A stretch of 64,000 nucleotides of DNA from positions 1 to 64,000 of the forward strand of contig JAJDUB010000075.1 in the NCBI GenBank assembly GCA_022826885.1. The letters run 5' to 3'. Origin of the DNA: Gammaproteobacteria bacterium. Lineage in GTDB: Bacteria; Pseudomonadota; Gammaproteobacteria; Eutrophobiales; Eutrophobiaceae. The notes under the pieces are model-generated. The model was given only the letters and a program-made list of their open reading frames with translations, ran no database searches and was not told where the DNA came from. The position numbers and the translations under genes were made by a program. Below are positions 56,562 through 64,000 of this stretch, piece after piece (positions within the stretch are counted from its first letter, which is position 1; each line of letters opens with the position of its first letter).

Positions 56562-57074
56562 ATGAAAAGACTGTTCTTCGCCCTCTGGCCCGACGACGAA
56601 GTACGCGCAAAACTCCTTGATAAAGCCCGGTTGTTACCCATCAACACAGGCCGGCGCGTCCCACCGGAAAACTTCCATATCACCCTGGTGTTCCTGGGCA
56701 AGGTGGAGGATCAGGCCATCCCTGAACTCACCGATGCGGCGCAAGCCTTGAGCATCCCCGGCTTCAGTTTGCAGATAAACCATAGCGGCTGGTGGAAACG
56801 GGCAAAAGTCGCCTGGCTGGCGCCCGCGTACACACCCGAACCGTTGCTGGAACTGGTCGGGCAACTCAACCACCAGGCCAGGCTAGCGGGCCTCCCGGTC
56901 GATGAACGGGACTACAGCCCCCACCTGACCGTCGCCCGCAAACTCACCCGCCCGCTCAAACCATGTATGTTCGAACCGGTCCACTGGGACATCAGGGAAT
57001 TCTGCCTGGTCGAGTCCGTCACCCATGAGAAGGGGGCAAGATACCAGGTGATGCAATCCTGGGCGCTGGCTTGA
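56562..57074 (+). CDS. thpR: RNA 2',3'-cyclic phosphodiesterase (LigT-like)
   Basis: Opens 2',3'-cyclic phosphates; members also ligate tRNA halves in vitro. The 170-residue protein has both catalytic HxTx motifs, FHITLVFLG and PHLTVAR, in the 2H phosphoesterase fold, and begins KRLFFALWPDDEVR as usual. Confidence 0.94.
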   Translation: MKRLFFALWPDDEVRAKLLDKARLLPINTGRRVPPENFHITLVFLGKVEDQAIPELTDAAQALSIPGFSLQINHSGWWKRAKVAWLAPAYTPEPLLELVGQLNHQARLAGLPVDERDYSPHLTVARKLTRPLKPCMFEPVHWDIREFCLVESVTHEKGARYQVMQSWALA

Positions 57075-57133
57075 TTAGAATGCACGGGATCGATTGTACA
57101 TTGTGCGACCTGACCCCGTTTCTCCGCCGGAGT

Positions 57134-57649
57134 TTACGATGAGCCCATCAGGGACAGCACCCAGCGAATATAAAACGGGCCGATGGCCAGCAGCAGAAAG
57201 GTCATCGTCACCATCAGGCCGCCGAGCTTGAGGACGATCCTGGTCTCCTGCGCCGCCATTTCCTGGCGTAATGATTTCTCCAACGTATCAAACCTGAGAT
57301 CCACTTTCTCAAACCTGCTGTTTACGGATTGCTGAAATAACTTGAACTCCGTTCTCAGTGCTCCGGTCTCGGCCTTCAACTCTGCCTTAAGCTCTGCTCT
57401 CAGTACTTCGTTATCGGCCTTCAGCTCTGCTCCCATCGCTTCTATATCGGCCTTTGTTACAGCGCTTTGTAATTCCAGGTCCGCTTTTGTAGCCACAGTT
57501 TCACTCATTGCTTTGCTGATGGTCGATACAATCGCTTCGGCTTGCCGGTCTTCAAAGCCGGTTTTTCTCAACTCCTGCGCCGCTTTCAGGGTGTCAAAGG
57601 TCACCGTTGCCGGTTTATCGGTGGATAAGGCTTCATTAGCAGCTGTCAT
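57134..57649 (-). CDS. Coiled-coil membrane protein (DUF1640/CCDC90-like)
   Basis: Protein of 171 residues with FDTLKAAQELRKTGFEDRQAEAI at about 17-40, a long heptad-rich coiled coil with repeated ELKAE and ADxE units (about 50-135), and one C-terminal membrane helix (LGGLMVTMTFLLLAIGPF). This order is that of DUF1640 proteins, bacterial relatives of mitochondrial CCDC90/MCUR1; their bacterial function is not known. AAGGAGA precedes the ATG. A hairpin-rich leader lies upstream. Confidence 0.78.
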   Translation of the reverse strand: MTAANEALSTDKPATVTFDTLKAAQELRKTGFEDRQAEAIVSTISKAMSETVATKADLELQSAVTKADIEAMGAELKADNEVLRAELKAELKAETGALRTEFKLFQQSVNSRFEKVDLRFDTLEKSLRQEMAAQETRIVLKLGGLMVTMTFLLLAIGPFYIRWVLSLMGSS

Positions 57650-57670
57650 TAGCGTTCTCCTTTAAGTCAT

Positions 57671-57711
57671 GGCGGGGGGTCGGCTACTGCTGACGCAGAC
57701 AGGCTCCCGCC
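57671..57711 (-). ncRNA. Hairpin-rich 5' leader of the coiled-coil gene
   Basis: In the mRNA sense (minus strand) GGCGGG and CCCGCC pair as an outer stem around an inner CTGC-GTCA-GCAG hairpin, ending about 12 bases upstream of the ribosome-binding site. The region 57650-57820 otherwise holds no gene. I could not match it to a known riboswitch class. Confidence 0.35.
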
Positions 57712-57825
57712 CAGGTCCAGAAACTCAAAGCCGCAAACCCTTGCCTTGGGGTTATCGGCCTCACGAAATCTCAACGTAGCACAACATGGTCAATGTTTCA
57801 ACACATAGGCCATGCCCGATAATAA

Positions 57826-57902
57826 TCAGCCTAGCACCCGTCCAGGATTCAATATGTTTTTCAGATCAAGCGTCCGTGGATCCTCAATCGGGTCAGACCA
57901 CC
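57826..57902 (-). pseudogene. 3' remnant of an FAD-linked oxidase gene
   Basis: The minus strand reads GWSDPIEDPRTLDLKN then ILNPGRVLG and a stop, the characteristic C-terminal end of FAD-linked 2-hydroxyacid oxidases and almost the same ending as the intact gene at 42744-44114. Upstream the frame runs into the NnrU gene without further similarity, so only about 25 codons survive. Confidence 0.6.
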
Positions 57903-57915
57903 CCAGCCCCAATCA

Positions 57916-58497
57916 TCAAATCACCTCAACACCAATCAGCCAGTCGTGCAGCGCCATGACGAACACCAGGTAAAGCAACAGGCCAAACACTACGGCGAGA
58001 AGATCGTTCACGGGGCTTTCCGGAAAGCCGGGCACGGGGCGATTTTTTCGATGTCTCATGGAGATGCGACCGATTACCGCCCAGGCCAGGAAACAGCCGA
58101 ACAGCAACACGTCGGCAAGGGCGCCGTTGGTCAGCAAATGGGCAAAAGCCCAGATCTTGACGGAAGCGAAAACCGGGTGTTTCACCGCGGTCTTGATCCG
58201 GCCCGGTAACAGGCTGGACATGAACAGTGGAAACACGAACAGCATCAGCAGAAAGTTGACGTAGAACAACCAGACAGGCGGCGTGTACAGGATAACAGGA
58301 TCGCTCCTTGTCAATCCGTAACCCCATATCAGCAGGACCAGTCCCGCCAGGGACACCAGACTGTACAGGCCTCTCCAGGCGGCAGTCCCCAACCGCTCGG
58401 CCATGGCGTCGCGCCAGCCCACGTTGACGATGGAAATGGAATGTGCGGCAAAAAACAGTATCAAACCGGAAATGAACAGTAACATAGCTTCACCCAT
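57916..58497 (-). CDS. NnrU family membrane protein
   Basis: Integral membrane protein of 193 residues with five or six helices. FFAAHSISIVNVGWRDAMAERLG and KHPVFASVKIWAFAHLLTNG are typical of NnrU/methyltransferase-like membrane proteins. NnrU was named for nitric-oxide-related gene clusters, but most homologues, including this one, are not next to denitrification genes. A start four codons downstream is possible. Confidence 0.85.
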   Translation of the reverse strand: MGEAMLLFISGLILFFAAHSISIVNVGWRDAMAERLGTAAWRGLYSLVSLAGLVLLIWGYGLTRSDPVILYTPPVWLFYVNFLLMLFVFPLFMSSLLPGRIKTAVKHPVFASVKIWAFAHLLTNGALADVLLFGCFLAWAVIGRISMRHRKNRPVPGFPESPVNDLLAVVFGLLLYLVFVMALHDWLIGVEVI

Positions 58498-58603
58498 GAC
58501 GAATTCAGGACTGCACCGGTATGATAGCAGTGTGCGCAGCCACCTTCCATTCTGGTGTGATGTGCGCCATCCAGGGCGCAGTTAAATTTTTTTCAAAAAA
58601 AAC

Positions 58604-58631
58604 TTGACCTTCTGATTTTATGGCCTAGGAT
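58604..58631 (+). promoter_or_regulatory. Sigma70-like promoter of the type IV secretion operon
   Basis: TTGACC (58604-58609), a 16-base spacer and TAGGAT (58626-58631) resemble -35 and -10 boxes. It lies about 90 bases upstream of virB4 in an A/T-rich stretch; the leader contains a GGTG-TTAGAAC-CACC hairpin. Confidence 0.55.
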
Positions 58632-58720
58632 ATATTTGCATAGGATGCCGTCGGGCGCCGGGTGGCGTAGCGGCGGTGTTAGAACCACCACCTTTACGGA
58701 TAGCGAAAGGCATGGATTAG

Positions 58721-61225
58721 ATGAACGGAGAACCCGTCAACAATTATCACGGCGCGTTCAGACCCTGTAACGGGTTTGTGCTTTCGTATACAGGCTCCCT
58801 GGTGGGGGCCATCGAAATAGACGGCATCGACCCGGACGGGATGTCGCAGACGGACATGGAGGCATTCTCCATTGTCATCAGGAACCTGCTGAATATCCTG
58901 CCCCAGTCCGTTGTACTGCAGCAGTATTACGTCCATTACCGCGATCTGAAGGTGCAATTCGCCCCGCGCGCTAACCCGGTGTGCAACGCGCTGAACCGCT
59001 ACCGGGAAAGATACCTGAACCAGATGCGCCTGGCCGGCGCTCGCTGCGTACTGTTCGTGGAGATGTATCCGAAACGCCGGGCCCAGTCCAGCCTGGCGCT
59101 GTTTCTGCGCCACCTGCCCAGGTGCCTGCACAGTGAAGAGTCCAGAGATCATATCAGGCGCTTCATCACGTACGGGCCTGCACGCAGCGCCTCGCACAGC
59201 GCCCTGGAAAAGCTGGCTCCGGCGCTGGAAGCCCGGATCCGGGATATCGTCAATTACTGCAGCGGCCTGTTCCGGACCCGGCAACTTGACCTTGATGAAA
59301 CGTACCGGATGATGAAATTTCTGGCGACCCTGGAGGTGAAATATCTCGATTCCGGCCTGCACTGTCCGCAGGCTATCGATACCGACCTGTCCGACGGGCA
59401 GGTCACGCCGGTCACCATGAACGGCACGGACATATTGCGGCTGCAGAACCGCAACAATACCTACGCCCGCGTCCTGTCGGTGAAACAGTTCAACTTCGAC
59501 CGGTTTACACCGGGACTGTTCGCCAGGGGGCCAATCAAGACACCGGGCAACTATGTGCTCACCACCCGTTACAAGGGCATGAGTGAAGCCTCGAGAACGT
59601 TGTTCTTCTTCAACCGCAAGAAGGAACTGGAACGGGAGACGCTCAGCTTTTCGGACTTTATCAAGGGACTGAATGAAGGCGCGGAAAAAGACCGGGACAT
59701 GCAGGTGTTCCGCCCGTCGCTGATACGGAAGTTCCAGGAACTGGACGAAGCGGCTTCCCTCGAGGACAACCTGGGACTTGTCTCCACCCACGCCGTGGTC
59801 TTCGATACCGACGTCAAGGAGCTGGAAAAGACTACGGAGCGGCTGCAATCCTCATTGCAGCAGAACCAGTTCAGTATATTGTGGGAGACGGTGGCCCAGG
59901 TAGATGTTTTCTTCGACCTGCAGCCCTGTGCCGATCACCGCGGCCGGTTCTTCCGGGACATTCCGCTGAACACCTCGCAGTTCTCCACCCTTGCGCTGTT
60001 CTACAAATCCGCCCAGGGCACAAAAACCGTTGAAGACCTGGGGAACGAAGAGGCGCAATATATCTTCCTGTCCGGCGACGATTCACCGTATTATTTCTCG
60101 CCGTTCGCCGGCGGACGCGGCTTTTTGATTGGTGTGGGACCGGTACGCAGCGGCAAATCGTTCCTGCGTACCTGCACGGGTATCCACTGGCCCAAGTACG
60201 GCGGCTTTTACCGGGCCATAGACATCGACCCGGGTTCCGAACCCATTGCCCATGCATTCGGCGCCGATGCCGGCATCGTGCGTTTCGATGGCGCTCGGGA
60301 ACGCGGCTTCAATTTTTTCTCCCAGGCAAGCAGCCCGGATGACACCCGGTTCATTGCGCACTTGAATCAACAGCTCATGGCCATGATCGTCACTAATGAC
60401 TCCGGGGATCTGCAGCGGCTGACCGGCGCCGACCAGCTTGCCCTGGATCGGGCCATACGGCAGGTTCTCAGGCTGCCGCCCCATCTTCAGACCCTGACCA
60501 CACTGGTGAAACACTGTCCTGCTCCCATACAACGGAAACTGGCGCGGTTTGTCGGGGCCGGCTCATACGCCTGGCTGTTCGACGCGCAGCAGGACGCCAT
60601 CGGTTCCATGGACAGGAAGGTGGCCGTCTACAACCTGGCAGGCATCAGGGACGACACCGTCACCAAACCGCTGGTGATGGCGGAGATAGCCTACCGGGTC
60701 CTGCAATTCTATGAAAATCCGGAAATACGGGCCTGTCCGAAATGGCTCGACGTAGATGAATGCCACCATATCCTGTCCAACCCTGAACTGACCCGCACCC
60801 TGCTGCTGGACAGGGTAAGAACCTGGGGCAAGTTGCTGGCCGGTATCGGCATGTGGACCCAGTCCGGCATCGAACTCGGCAATATCGAAAACTGGGAAGC
60901 GCTGCGCAGCGCCGCCTCGACCTTCATCTTTACCGCCGACCCGGAGTTGAACAGGGACGCCTACCGATCGATTTTCAACATGAAGGAGGGAGAAATGGAA
61001 ACCATCAGGCGGATGATCCCGAAGCGGGAGTTTTACTTGATCCAACGTGATCTGAACGTCTCGAAGAAATGCATCCTGTCCGTGGAACCGGAACAATACG
61101 CGATGTCTACGTCCAGTCCCGCGGAACAGACCCTGTATTTCGACAATGTCGAACGTTATGGTTTTGACGCCGGCATCAGGAAAACAGTGGCGGCGCTAGC
61201 CGGCAACCGCGAGGCGGAAATCTGA
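58721..61225 (+). CDS. virB4: Type IV secretion ATPase VirB4/TrbE
   Basis: Inner-membrane-associated ATPase that energises assembly and transfer in conjugative type IV secretion. It has 834 residues, with a CagE/TrbE/VirB N-terminal domain and a C-terminal ATPase domain containing Walker A GVGPVRSGKS (residues 471-480) and Walker B WLDVDECHHIL. The Lys in Walker A is intact. The stop overlaps the virB5 ATG (TGATG). No virB1, virB2 or virB3 gene precedes it; NnrU lies immediately upstream on the other strand. Confidence 0.92.
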   Translation: MNGEPVNNYHGAFRPCNGFVLSYTGSLVGAIEIDGIDPDGMSQTDMEAFSIVIRNLLNILPQSVVLQQYYVHYRDLKVQFAPRANPVCNALNRYRERYLNQMRLAGARCVLFVEMYPKRRAQSSLALFLRHLPRCLHSEESRDHIRRFITYGPARSASHSALEKLAPALEARIRDIVNYCSGLFRTRQLDLDETYRMMKFLATLEVKYLDSGLHCPQAIDTDLSDGQVTPVTMNGTDILRLQNRNNTYARVLSVKQFNFDRFTPGLFARGPIKTPGNYVLTTRYKGMSEASRTLFFFNRKKELERETLSFSDFIKGLNEGAEKDRDMQVFRPSLIRKFQELDEAASLEDNLGLVSTHAVVFDTDVKELEKTTERLQSSLQQNQFSILWETVAQVDVFFDLQPCADHRGRFFRDIPLNTSQFSTLALFYKSAQGTKTVEDLGNEEAQYIFLSGDDSPYYFSPFAGGRGFLIGVGPVRSGKSFLRTCTGIHWPKYGGFYRAIDIDPGSEPIAHAFGADAGIVRFDGARERGFNFFSQASSPDDTRFIAHLNQQLMAMIVTNDSGDLQRLTGADQLALDRAIRQVLRLPPHLQTLTTLVKHCPAPIQRKLARFVGAGSYAWLFDAQQDAIGSMDRKVAVYNLAGIRDDTVTKPLVMAEIAYRVLQFYENPEIRACPKWLDVDECHHILSNPELTRTLLLDRVRTWGKLLAGIGMWTQSGIELGNIENWEALRSAASTFIFTADPELNRDAYRSIFNMKEGEMETIRRMIPKREFYLIQRDLNVSKKCILSVEPEQYAMSTSSPAEQTLYFDNVERYGFDAGIRKTVAALAGNREAEI

Positions 61226-62061
61226 TGAACAGGCTGATACCGGTGCTCTGCTGTTTTCTTGTCAGCGCGGTTCATGGCGCCGGTATTCCTACGGTCGATG
61301 CTGGCGTCATTGCCCGGCAGATAATCGCTTACCAGCAGCAATTGCGCGATTTTGAGACCCAGTTGCAACAAGTAAACCTCAACAGCGAACAGTTGGCCAC
61401 TCTCAACAGGCAGTTCAGTCAGACCCTGAAGCAATACGATGACTACCTGCAACAGGTCAGGGGACTGCAGCGGGTGATCTCGCGTAAGGACTGGAATGGC
61501 CTGTTCCAGGTGCTCAAGGATCAATACGGCATCAGCCCCTACTCACGCATAGCGAAGATCGGCAGGAGCGGTAGCGCCGGCAGAAGCGCCATCGACGCAG
61601 AGGTGGATAAACTCTACCGGGTGCCGGCGCAGGCCGACCAGGTACGCCACCGGTTCGCGGCGGCCGGTGTCGACCCTGAACCCTGGGTAACCCAGGCGCA
61701 ACGCCACAGGGCGCGCTACGAGGCTTACCGGGACCAGTTGGAACTCGCCGGTGACGGCAACCGGGAACTCATGGAGCGTTACCGCAAGATCAGGATCACA
61801 AAAGAGAATTTCGACCTGGGCGACAAGAGCGACCTGAACGCGTTGCAGACGGCGGTAACGACCAACTTCCATATCATCGATGAACTGCAGGCCCTGAATA
61901 AAATCCAGAACCAGCGCCTGCTGCATGGCAACCACGATTATATGCATGCGCTGTCAATGGCAGAGGCCCAACGCCGCGCCGAGGCTGAGCGACTGGAACG
62001 GGCAGTCAACCGGAGAACAACGCCGCGATCGTTCCGCTGGCGCGATTTGAGTATGAGGTAG
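61225..62061 (+). CDS. virB5: VirB5/TrbJ-like type IV secretion pilus-tip protein
   Basis: Periplasmic/extracellular minor pilus component, 278 residues. A Sec signal ends near SAVHGAG, followed by IPTVDAGVIARQIIAYQQQL, the start typical of mature VirB5/TrbJ proteins, then a long helical coiled-coil rich in Gln. It lies between virB4 and virB6 as expected for both virB and trb orders. Confidence 0.82.
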   Translation: MNRLIPVLCCFLVSAVHGAGIPTVDAGVIARQIIAYQQQLRDFETQLQQVNLNSEQLATLNRQFSQTLKQYDDYLQQVRGLQRVISRKDWNGLFQVLKDQYGISPYSRIAKIGRSGSAGRSAIDAEVDKLYRVPAQADQVRHRFAAAGVDPEPWVTQAQRHRARYEAYRDQLELAGDGNRELMERYRKIRITKENFDLGDKSDLNALQTAVTTNFHIIDELQALNKIQNQRLLHGNHDYMHALSMAEAQRRAEAERLERAVNRRTTPRSFRWRDLSMR

Positions 62062-62089
62062 CGTCACCCCCGGGTGCGGACTTAGGCAT

Positions 62090-62115
62090 GGCCCCGCATG
62101 TTGTCGGTGGGGGCC
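62090..62115 (+). other. Intra-operon hairpin between virB5 and virB6
   Basis: GGCCCC and GGGGCC pair around a 14-base loop in the 105-base gap. There is no T-run. It may be a processing or stability element; no small lipoprotein or entry-exclusion gene is seen here. Confidence 0.35.
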
Positions 62116-62166
62116 CGTCCCCGGCAGAAACCAGGAAAAACAGGATTATTTAACGAGGATTAACAC

Positions 62167-63153
62167 ATGATGTCACAGCGTTTCGCAGCGGGCGTACTCG
62201 TAACGTTACTGCCTTCCCAAGTCCTGGCGGCGCCGATCGATCCTGCCGGATTCCTGGGCGAATTCTTCAACAAGGCAAGCCGGCTGACCGATGACCTGAT
62301 AAGCGTCTCGACGGAACTGTACCGCTTCTCGGAACTTGAATGGACCACGTTTACCGTCTTTGCCCTGGTCATCGTCCTGGTCAAGTGGACCATCGGCGCG
62401 GCGGCGGTGAAGGATGTGATCTTCGTCGTGCTGATGATCCTCATCGCCCAGTCACTGCTGCAATCGTACGATTACATACTGGCGTTGTTGTGGGAAATCA
62501 CCACGGTACTGTCCGACGACATAAACCTGAACACCTACCGGGCGCTGAACCTGCAGGCTTCCGGTATCGAATCAACCGGGGTGTTCCTGCTGGATATGAT
62601 CAACCACATCATGGAGCGGATCACCTTTGAGCCCGCGACGGGGAAGTCCGGATTCTTTTCCATGTTCACCAACTTCGCCATCAGCGTACGCGACGCGATC
62701 TTCCTGGGCATATTCTTCCTCGTACTGTTCATCGTCTTCGCCGTGTCCTGGATCATCTCGGTGGTCGGCCTGTGGAGCCTGTTGCTCGGCAAGGTGCTGG
62801 GGCCGATCTTTATCCCATTCCTCATATTCAAACGCGCCAGCCCCTATTTCGATAGCTGGCTCAACTTCATGCTGGGTTCCGTGGCCTATTTCATCGTCGC
62901 GCAGATCAACATCGCCTTTACCACCTTGATCATTATCGAGCTGTTCGATTCGATCATCGTCGCCGGTGAAATAATGACGCTGACCCCCGACGATTTCCTG
63001 CAACTGCTCAGCTATGCGGGACTGCTGGTGGTTGCGGTGTATGCGATGTTCAGGACCGACCGGGTGGTAAGCGACCTGATCCGGGGTGGCGTCAGTGCGT
63101 CAGGGGCGATCAACCAGGCTGCCTCCATGCTGTCCACGAGACTGGTGAGATGA
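62167..63153 (+). CDS. virB6: VirB6/TrbL-like type IV secretion membrane protein
   Basis: Polytopic inner membrane component of the secretion channel, 328 residues with a signal-like N-terminus (ending VLAAPIDPA) and about six helices. LVLFIVFAVSWIISVVGLWSLLLGKVLGPIFIPFLIF is the central block typical of TrbL/VirB6. It is shorter than plasmid TrbL. GAGG lies upstream of the ATG. Confidence 0.82.
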   Translation: MMSQRFAAGVLVTLLPSQVLAAPIDPAGFLGEFFNKASRLTDDLISVSTELYRFSELEWTTFTVFALVIVLVKWTIGAAAVKDVIFVVLMILIAQSLLQSYDYILALLWEITTVLSDDINLNTYRALNLQASGIESTGVFLLDMINHIMERITFEPATGKSGFFSMFTNFAISVRDAIFLGIFFLVLFIVFAVSWIISVVGLWSLLLGKVLGPIFIPFLIFKRASPYFDSWLNFMLGSVAYFIVAQINIAFTTLIIIELFDSIIVAGEIMTLTPDDFLQLLSYAGLLVVAVYAMFRTDRVVSDLIRGGVSASGAINQAASMLSTRLVR

Positions 63154-63157
63154 CTCC

Positions 63158-63898
63158 ATGGAAATGACCGCAAAGACAATCGGCGCCGTGCCGGACGGGT
63201 TGGCTGCGCACGTCAATCCGGACAATGTCCCGGGCCTGGTGGTGACCAATAACAGGCTGCTGGTCAGCAACCTGGTGCTGTTGCTGGCGTTCATCTGTGC
63301 ACTTGCCTACGGCATTGCTGTGACTGTCATGGCAAAGAATAATGAAAAACTGGTTTACGTGAAGCTGGCGCCGGACGGCACCTGGTTTATCGACACCCGG
63401 TTCGCGCATAAGGATGAGACAGACTTCTTTCCGGCTACCATCGATCACCTGTTGAGCAACTACGTCACTCGTCGATTCCGAGAGGATCCCGCCACCGTAA
63501 GGAACGACTACGGCTATGCGCTGGTCCTGATGGACCCGGCATTGGCGCAGTTTTTCAAATCGCCCTCCGGTTTTGACGCGGCAGGCAAAGCGGCCAGGAT
63601 CAGGGCCTGTTCAGGTTGCGATATCAGGGAAGTGGAAGTCAGGAATATCTACCACTTCGACATGGACCGCCTGGCCGGCGGCAATCCCGATGACGCCAGC
63701 TACCGGACTAACGTATACGTCAATGAATTACTGCGCTCGGCTGCGGACCGCAACGTACTGAATACCAGGAGGGCTATCGTCACGCTACGCTGGCGTCTCA
63801 CACCCAGGTCGGCCCTGTCCAGGGACAGGAACGTGCTTATGGCAAACCCCATCGGCCTGAAAATTATCGAGGAGAAAGTTCTGGATGACCCGGCTTGA
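63158..63898 (+). CDS. virB8: VirB8/TrbF-like type IV secretion protein
   Basis: Bitopic inner membrane scaffold protein of 246 residues: a short cytoplasmic N-terminus, one helix (about residues 39-60) and a periplasmic NTF2-like domain. It lies 4 bases after virB6, and its end overlaps the start of the next gene by 14 bases. Similarity is to the VirB8/DotI-like fold by layout and position more than by strong motif. Confidence 0.75.
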   Translation: MEMTAKTIGAVPDGLAAHVNPDNVPGLVVTNNRLLVSNLVLLLAFICALAYGIAVTVMAKNNEKLVYVKLAPDGTWFIDTRFAHKDETDFFPATIDHLLSNYVTRRFREDPATVRNDYGYALVLMDPALAQFFKSPSGFDAAGKAARIRACSGCDIREVEVRNIYHFDMDRLAGGNPDDASYRTNVYVNELLRSAADRNVLNTRRAIVTLRWRLTPRSALSRDRNVLMANPIGLKIIEEKVLDDPA

Positions 63899-64000
63899 CC
63901 TGCATATTCCACGTTACAAGGGGACGGAATTAATTCCGTCCCCTCTTGCAGGATTGTTATTCCTGCTAATGGCCTTCCCGATAAACAATTATGCAGAAGG
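63885..64000 (+). CDS. Probable VirB9-like gene, 5' part only
   Basis: Starts at ATG 63885 overlapping virB8 and is open to the window end. After about 20 residues the sequence turns hydrophobic (LAGLLFLLMAFP), like a signal peptide, as expected for a periplasmic VirB9/TrbG protein in this position. A perfect GGGGACGGA-type palindrome (63920-63943) lies within the first codons. Identity is inferred from gene order only. Confidence 0.45.
   Translation, partial: MTRLDLHIPRYKGTELIPSPLAGLLFLLMAFPINNYAE
63920..63943. repeat. GGGGACGGA family palindrome (copy inside coding start)
   Basis: The 24-base palindrome identical to 15550-15573. Here it is read in frame near the start of the probable virB9 gene, or separates virB8 from a later start of that gene. 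Confidence 0.85.

Noticed and set aside
57650-57780. c-di-GMP or other known riboswitch
   Set aside because: Short resemblances to GEMM-type bases were not supported by the required helix order.
58640-58720. tRNA-like or attachment site before virB4
   Set aside because: The GGTG...CACC hairpin does not fold into a cloverleaf and no direct repeat partner was found in the window.
58694-59848. Minus-strand frame of 384 codons opposite virB4
   Set aside because: Shadow of virB4, rich in residues expected from antisense GC-rich codons.

Overview
The window looks like chromosomal DNA of a free-living or host-associated gammaproteobacterium with a wide catabolic repertoire. The mreBCD-mrdA-rodA-mltB-rlpA-dacA-dat wall cluster, the LiuR-type leucine operon, a TonB-dependent receptor, gatCAB, tadA and NnrU all point to Gammaproteobacteria. 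The DNA is GC-rich, genes are densely packed, and many starts overlap the previous stop. No rRNA, tRNA, CRISPR array, transposase or integrase gene was found. No gene-free stretch exceeds about 300 bases; the longer gaps hold dispersed palindromic repeats, operator-like sites or gene remnants, and these are listed.

Layout. 1-2.5 kb: 3' part of a malic enzyme-phosphotransacetylase gene and an RDD membrane protein. 2.5-8.2 kb: HyuA- and HyuB-type subunits, the latter fused to an acetone-carboxylase-gamma-like zinc domain, plus an MFS carrier. 8.2-15.5 kb: a flavin monooxygenase-like gene and the leucine/isovalerate operon liuR-liuA-liuB-liuC-liuD with two LiuR-type boxes. 15.6-20.6 kb: a tryptophan tryptophylquinone (TTQ) amine dehydrogenase (mauA, mauB) apparently co-transcribed with a TonB-dependent receptor and divergent from a TetR regulator. 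20.8-30.1 kb: stand-alone TrpB2, a sugar-type ABC importer with a ribokinase, an NDH-2 dehydrogenase and an acyl-CoA synthetase. 30.1-42.7 kb: gatCAB and the cell-shape/peptidoglycan cluster. 42.7-45.4 kb: an FAD-linked 2-hydroxyacid oxidase and a MetE-like methyltransferase.

45.4-53.4 kb is a hydroquinone-catabolism region. On the minus strand lie a glutathionyl-hydroquinone reductase and the two subunits of a cupin hydroquinone dioxygenase (HapC/HapD, PnpC/PnpD type). Divergently, a TetR gene is followed by a PcpA/LinE-type hydroquinone dioxygenase, maleylacetate reductase and a fused CoA-transferase, then by MauE and MauD. Together these would take a hydroquinone through maleylacetate and 3-oxoadipate to 3-oxoadipyl-CoA. 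MauE and MauD are maturation factors for the TTQ subunit, yet they sit about 35 kb from mauA/mauB, at the end of the hydroquinone operon. This split is the most interesting signal in the window.

53.4-58.5 kb: a degenerate metallo-beta-lactamase-fold protein with a DUF2783 partner, an SDR, tadA, pncC, thpR, a coiled-coil membrane protein and NnrU. 58.6-64 kb: the start of a type IV secretion (conjugation-type) operon, virB4-virB5-virB6-virB8-virB9, cut by the window end. Two families of short dispersed palindromes (GGGGTCAGAGTAA...TTACTCTGACCCC and GGGGACGGA...TCCGTCCCC) recur across the window, in places forming the 3' ends or 5' end of coding sequences.
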